Source of the DNA: DTU052 sp050951725
Lineage (GTDB): Bacteria > Bacillota > Syntrophomonadia > Syntrophomonadales > DTU052
Direction of reading: 5' to 3'
DNA length: 64,000 nucleotides
NCBI GenBank assembly: GCA_050951725.1
Contig: JBMNJO010000012.1
Span: forward strand, 310,001-374,000
The translations under genes and the position numbers were made by a program. Shown here in pieces: positions 60,283 through 64,000 of this stretch (position 1 is its first letter; each line of letters starts with the position of its first letter). Under the pieces are notes generated by a model. That model was given only the letters and a program-made list of their open reading frames with translations. It was not told the DNA's origin and did no database searches.

Positions 60283-60951
60283 ATGAACAGGAGTACAATT
60301 TATTGGGTTTTAATAACCTTCACGTTATTAACGGGGGTTGTTTATTTTTACGAATCCCGGATAGCCGCTCTATCCGCAGCAAATATAGAGCTTCGCCAAC
60401 GTCTTACTTACCTGGAACCGCCCTCACCTCAAATTATCTGGTCGCAAGATTTGCCAACACTTCCCCACTCCATTGATGAGGTCATGAAAAAGGGATCGAG
60501 AATCAAATTCCGCACTTTGGAGATAAACGATAAATGGAATCGCCCTATTTATATCCCTTTATGGCATAGTAAAGCCTGGAACAGCGGTAGATTCTGTTAC
60601 GTTCCGCACCTGATCGAAAGTAACCGTCACCGGGTATTTATTTATCAGGGAGGAGGTTCTTACTGGTTTGACATAAGCCCAAGTATGGGATTTACGGATG
60701 ATACCGCACCAGTTGGCATAGCTTTTAAAGTTAGAGAAGAGGTTGCGATTATCGCACTGGAAGCGAAAATCAAAGATATCTTTAAACTTGGGAATCAATT
60801 ACAGATTGTAATAGAGCCTGTCCGAAAAGGTTACCATATTGCTGCTATCCCTCTACGTGATTACCAGGACAGTCTCTGTCAGGTGGTAACCCCCGATGGT
60901 TTCGAGATCGAGATTCCCTTGAGTGCTTATTCCAGTGGTTCATACCAGTAA
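60283..60951 (+). CDS. Membrane-anchored hypothetical protein
   Basis: A 222-residue protein with one N-terminal helix (IYWVLITFTLLTGVVYFY) followed by a short coiled coil (IAALSAANIELRQRLTYL) and an extracytoplasmic beta-rich domain. ATG at 60283 follows GGGGGGAG. No family recognised. It overlaps the convergent 3D-domain gene by 25 bases. Confidence 0.65.
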   Translation: MNRSTIYWVLITFTLLTGVVYFYESRIAALSAANIELRQRLTYLEPPSPQIIWSQDLPTLPHSIDEVMKKGSRIKFRTLEINDKWNRPIYIPLWHSKAWNSGRFCYVPHLIESNRHRVFIYQGGGSYWFDISPSMGFTDDTAPVGIAFKVREEVAIIALEAKIKDIFKLGNQLQIVIEPVRKGYHIAAIPLRDYQDSLCQVVTPDGFEIEIPLSAYSSGSYQ

Positions 60952-61436
60952 TAGTCAATGGTACGTTGCCCATATTTACGAGCTTCCTGATTGCTCCAGT
61001 AGTTGCCAACACCGAAGTAAAAATCAACCCAGTACGGGGAATCCCCATACCTGCTCCAATTGGCATCCCCAGTATCAATTACAGTAAAGGCGTTCAATTT
61101 TTGGCCCTGGATGGTAATGCTTTTTGGGTTCTCCAACATTATCACCGTACCAAATGGTATTATGGGATCAAGATGATTTCCTCCAGGTACCTTAGGATGA
61201 ACCGCAACTCCTCCGATAAAATATGGACGACCACTGGAAGAAACCGGGGCGCCTGGGAGTTCGGTGTAAGCGGTAGAAACCTGGTTTGTAGCCCGGTTTA
61301 CCAAGTACCACTGCGGTTTTCGATCAGGAACAGCCAACTTTTTCGGTGTCTCTACCTCTTGTCGGGAAAAAACCAATACAAGTACCAGTACCAAAGCACC
61401 TGCCAATACAGCCAGATGCCGCCAGGTTATTTTCAT
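60927..61436 (-). CDS. 3D-domain exported protein
   Basis: A 169-residue protein with an N-terminal helix (LAVLAGALVLVLVLVFS) and a 3D domain named for its conserved aspartates. The visible core is GGVAVHPKVPGGNHLDPIIPFG, in part, then FTVIDTGDANW. Related double-psi-beta-barrel domains are found in lytic transglycosylases and spore or resuscitation proteins, so cell-wall action is likely. The ATG at 61436 follows GGGGG; an upstream in-frame ATG lacks a site. Confidence 0.8.
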   Translation of the reverse strand: MKITWRHLAVLAGALVLVLVLVFSRQEVETPKKLAVPDRKPQWYLVNRATNQVSTAYTELPGAPVSSSGRPYFIGGVAVHPKVPGGNHLDPIIPFGTVIMLENPKSITIQGQKLNAFTVIDTGDANWSRYGDSPYWVDFYFGVGNYWSNQEARKYGQRTIDYYWYEPLE

Positions 61437-61799
61437 TCGTAAAGCCCCCTTTGCCTTTAGTATTTGTTGCAAATAATTTTTTAAAGGGTCTGTCAGATGG
61501 CAGTTAGGGGCAATAATTACAAGGATTGGTTATTCGACAACAGCCCTGCTGGAGGATCACTTAGCGGGAAAAATTGTCTGCTGTTGCTGAAAGGTTCCTT
61601 CCCATTCTTGACGAAGATATATACTTGAGGATAAGCTTTGCTATACGACATACCACCAGATCAGGTTCACACCCACGAGGCTTTTTGGAAAACTTATCCG
61701 CATATAATCGTAGTGGGGCAGGTTTGGTAGACAGTGAACTCAGTTTCAGGTATACTTAAACACTGATGTTTTTACAGCTGAGATTTGGAGGTGGTTAGG
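61437..61799. other. Intergenic region without a supported gene
   Basis: A divergent promoter region of 363 bases. TATACT near 61751 may be a -10 box for the plus-strand gene but lacks a well-spaced -35 box. A short open frame inside has no ribosome binding site. Confidence 0.4.
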
Positions 61800-62210
61800 A
61801 TGAGGGACAAATGGGAAAAAGGGGACCCCGTAAATCTTTCAGACCTATTGAAGATTACTCCAGTGGCTAACGAGATTATTCGCTTGGGCCAGGAACTTGA
61901 TATGAAACATTCAGATATTATGTGGATTGTAACTGAGATCATTAGGGACTGCGATTGGGAGCGGGACTCTGGTCTGCCAATTAGCCCGACTGACCTGGAA
62001 CTCGATGCCGAAGATGACCCTGAGATGTTTGAGGAAGAGTGGGATCAGTATGAAGACGCGAAGGAAGAAACCTATTACCGGGTATCTTTAAAGGTAAATT
62101 CCAAAGGGAAATTCCCTGAGATTAGTTTTAAAGCCGGGATTAATGATAGAGAAGACTTAAAAGGTTTCCTTACCACAGTATTAGATATAATGGGAAAAAT
62201 GGATATCTAA
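61800..62210 (+). CDS. Acidic hypothetical protein
   Basis: A 136-residue soluble protein. The first half is helical (LSDLLKITPVANEIIRL, MWIVTEIIRDCDW), the middle is very acidic (ELDAEDDPEMFEEEWDQYED) and the end looks like an alpha/beta segment (FKAGINDREDLKGFLTTVL). The ATG follows GGAGG by about eight bases. It is monocistronic with a strong terminator. No family recognised. Confidence 0.7.
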   Translation: MRDKWEKGDPVNLSDLLKITPVANEIIRLGQELDMKHSDIMWIVTEIIRDCDWERDSGLPISPTDLELDAEDDPEMFEEEWDQYEDAKEETYYRVSLKVNSKGKFPEISFKAGINDREDLKGFLTTVLDIMGKMDI

Positions 62211-62225
62211 ACACTGTAAGAATCA

Positions 62226-62254
62226 GGGCTGCTCCGTTTCGGGGCAGCCCTTTT
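62226..62254 (+). terminator. Intrinsic terminator
   Basis: Ten-bp stem GGGCTGCTCC / GGGGCAGCCC with a five-base loop, followed by TTTT. Confidence 0.9.
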
Positions 62255-62355
62255 GATTGATATTCGCTTAGACAGATATGTCCGCAGGAAATTAGGTTTG
62301 TGTGTTGAAACTAAGAATTGTAGTAATCATTTGAGTTTGGGGGGAGGGTACTGGC

Positions 62356-62796
62356 TTGAAAAAGATAGGAAATCCACGGCTGGTGTTGTGGATTTTGATT
62401 GCAGCCTTACTGGTGTATGTTGGCTATATATACAAAACGGGAGAAAACCAACCCGGTTTAACTACACCAACGGTGAGCCAGGCTACAGTAATCAATGATT
62501 TCAGGGAGATGAAGAATATTCAGGTGCCGACGGAAGCTGAATTGGGCGGCCACTTTTTCGCAACTGAACTGCTGTTTCCCGCGGAGTTTGAAGGTCGGGT
62601 GGGTGATGTGTTCTATGTTCGGATGGAAGATGGACACATCCTGGCGACCATAAGCTACCGTGTCGAAGAGGTAACCGATGAGGTTCCAGCCAAAGCCACA
62701 TATACGCCGTTGAAGGATCATGGCCCAGACTATGTACCTGAAGGGGATTATACAACTAGAAGTATAGAAGAACAGTTGGTTGAGGCCGAGGATTAA
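62356..62796 (+). CDS. Membrane-anchored hypothetical protein
   Basis: A 146-residue protein with one N-terminal helix (LVLWILIAALLVYVGYIY) and a small extracytoplasmic domain (FEGRVGDVFYVRMEDGHILATISYRVEEV in part). TTG start eight bases after GGAGGG. No family recognised; probably envelope-associated. Confidence 0.65.
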   Translation: MKKIGNPRLVLWILIAALLVYVGYIYKTGENQPGLTTPTVSQATVINDFREMKNIQVPTEAELGGHFFATELLFPAEFEGRVGDVFYVRMEDGHILATISYRVEEVTDEVPAKATYTPLKDHGPDYVPEGDYTTRSIEEQLVEAED

Positions 62797-62887
62797 TCAA
62801 AATCGTAATCGTGCTTATGCTGTTTGCATTTGGAAGGTTAATAGGATGTGTTCTGCTGGGCGGTTTCCAGTGATAGGTGGGGGGAGG

Positions 62888-63619
62888 CTATTTTGCCTCC
62901 CCCATCTTAATCAGTTCTGAAACGGTTACGAATTTGTAACCCTGTTTTTTAAGTTCCTGAAGAATGACCGGCAGAGCTTCGGTAGTCTGTTTACAGGTAT
63001 CGCTGGCATGCATTAAAACAATAGATCCGGGCTTAACCCGCTTGATAACCCGTTCGGCTATGGTGGCAGCACCGGGATTCATCCAGTCCAGGCTGTCGAC
63101 ACTCCACTGTATAACCGTATATCCGCATTCCTCAGCGCCTTTGATTACCTCATCATTGTAATCACCATTGGGGGTACGTATCAGCGTCGGTGTGGTTTCG
63201 GTCACTTCTTTGAGGGCCTCGTGGGCCTTCATGATTTCCTCTTTGATTTCTGTTCGGCTGAGTGTGCTCAAATTAATGTGACGGTAACCATGACTGGCGA
63301 TTTCATGCCCGTCTTTTTTTATCCGCTGTGGTATCTCTGGATACTGTCTGGCCCAAGGTCCCGATAAAAAGAAAGTCGAACGGATTTCATTCTTCTTGAG
63401 AATTTCGATCACCGGCTCCGGGGTCTGGTTACCCCAACTGATATCAAAGGTCAAGGCAATGACCTTTTCTTTGACGGGGACTTCGTATACTGGTTTGAGA
63501 CGGTGATACGCGTTTACATATATAACCGAGCTGACTGTAAAAAAAATGACGGCTACCGCCAGGAGAACTATTTTGGTGCGCTTCGTTAAATGGTAAAAGC
63601 CAACTACAGTGGGCCTCAA
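62888..63619 (-). CDS. Polysaccharide deacetylase, PdaB-like
   Basis: A 243-residue NodB-domain (CE4) protein with an N-terminal anchor (IVLLAVAVIFFTVSSVIYV). Motif 1 reads ALTFDISWGNQ (the second Asp of TFDDG is replaced, as in the sporulation PdaB group), motif 2 is ASHGYRHINL, motif 3 is RTPNGDYN, and the end has SIVLMHAS. Probably acts on spore or vegetative peptidoglycan. TTG start after GGGGGTG. A second deacetylase gene lies just upstream on the same strand. Confidence 0.85.
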   Translation of the reverse strand: MRPTVVGFYHLTKRTKIVLLAVAVIFFTVSSVIYVNAYHRLKPVYEVPVKEKVIALTFDISWGNQTPEPVIEILKKNEIRSTFFLSGPWARQYPEIPQRIKKDGHEIASHGYRHINLSTLSRTEIKEEIMKAHEALKEVTETTPTLIRTPNGDYNDEVIKGAEECGYTVIQWSVDSLDWMNPGAATIAERVIKRVKPGSIVLMHASDTCKQTTEALPVILQELKKQGYKFVTVSELIKMGEAK

Positions 63620-63673
63620 ATCCCAACACCCCCACGGTTTTTATACAAGGTTATTGTAAGGGTGCTTCCTTTA

Positions 63674-64000
63674 TTACTTGTTTTTCATTGCCAGGAGTTC
63701 GCTGACTGTCACAAATCGATAACCAAGTTCGGACAACTTCGGTAAGGCGAGGGAAAGCGCACGAATCATTACCTGACGGTTTTCGCCTCCGTCATGCAGC
63801 AGAATGATTTGTCCGGGCTCAACCCCCGCGACAATCTTGTCGGCCAGCGAATCGGCATTGGTGGCCTTCCAGTCCTTGTAGTCAGCATTCCAGGTCCAGG
63901 AGACGATAGTAAGTTTCTCTTGTTTACAATAATTGACCAGATCATGAGACAGGAAACCACCTGGTGGTCGCAAGAGGCGGGGTCGGGTGCCGGTTATTGA
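63674..64000 (-). CDS. Polysaccharide deacetylase, C-terminal part (cut by window end)
   Basis: The last 108 codons of a NodB-domain protein. The motif RPRLLRPPGG (motif 3, reading in from the window edge), the WTWNADYKDW block and QIILLHDGGENR are typical of CE4 enzymes. The start lies beyond the window. It forms a tandem pair with the PdaB-like gene and shares its C-terminal YRFVTVSELL/YKFVTVSELI pattern, suggesting duplication. Confidence 0.85.
   Translation of the reverse strand, partial: SITGTRPRLLRPPGGFLSHDLVNYCKQEKLTIVSWTWNADYKDWKATNADSLADKIVAGVEPGQIILLHDGGENRQVMIRALSLALPKLSELGYRFVTVSELLAMKNK

Noticed and set aside
61574..61759. Plus-strand open frame of 61 codons
   Set aside because: Lies in a divergent promoter region, has no ribosome binding site and resembles no protein.
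1..64000. CRISPR arrays, prophage, rRNA or tRNA genes, intact transposases
   Set aside because: No regularly spaced repeats, phage structural genes, RNA gene signatures or transposase motifs were seen.

Overview
The window comes from a spore-forming, anaerobic member of the Clostridia (Firmicutes). The evidence is a complete spoIIIAA-AH operon followed by accC, asp23/amaP, nusB, folD, xseA and xseB in the conserved Firmicutes order, strong Shine-Dalgarno sites, heavy use of TTG and GTG starts, sigma-54 control, and many acyl-CoA enzymes of the kind found in syntrophic or fermentative Peptococcaceae/Syntrophomonadaceae-like bacteria. The species cannot be named from the sequence. No rRNA, tRNA, CRISPR array or intact insertion sequence was seen.

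Layout. 1-9.5 kb: a GDP-mannose pathway (ManC, PGI/PMI, phosphomannomutase), a GT4 glycosyltransferase, an unassigned protein, and a divergent 1188-residue protein joining a glycosyltransferase-like domain to a GH130 mannoside-phosphorylase domain; together they suggest a mannan-type oligosaccharide that is made and recycled. 9.6-18.7 kb: a catabolic island with an SDR, a zinc alcohol dehydrogenase, a sigma-54 activator (CBS-PAS-PAS-AAA-HTH), a soluble chemoreceptor-like protein, a 4-hydroxybutyryl-CoA dehydratase-type enzyme and a thiolase. Good sigma-54 promoter matches precede the SDR and the dehydratase. 19.3-29.2 kb: an acyl-CoA ligase, three acyl-CoA dehydrogenases, a polysaccharide deacetylase, an ArsR/permease pair and an XRE regulator with a palindromic operator. 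29.2-36.2 kb: two tiny membrane proteins, a DUF3006/metallo-beta-lactamase pair, a candidate free-standing RNA, a PspC/toastrack envelope operon, glutamate dehydrogenase and a DUF1287 protein. 36.2-41.2 kb: an SOS-controlled imuB-dnaE2 mutagenesis cassette flanked by two copies of a nested palindromic repeat. 41.3-46.4 kb: spoIIIAA-AH. 46.6-55.8 kb: a carboxyltransferase-AccB fusion, AccC, Asp23, AmaP, DUF2273, NusB, a TsaD paralogue, two tandem FolD paralogues, XseA and XseB. 56.2-64 kb: small envelope or secreted proteins of mostly unknown function, a 3D-domain protein and two polysaccharide deacetylases, the last cut by the window end.

The most notable observation is the tandem FolD pair. 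The first copy keeps the NADP-binding motifs but has lost the catalytic Lys, Gln and Asp; the second keeps all three catalytic residues but has lost the nucleotide-binding motifs. This looks like a bifunctional dehydrogenase/cyclohydrolase split into two complementary, co-translated subunits. Other strong points are the AccB fusion with a plausible internal start for free AccB, the GT-GH130 fusion, the SOS-boxed imuB-dnaE2 pair, the nested repeats and the candidate RNA at about 31.1-31.3 kb.
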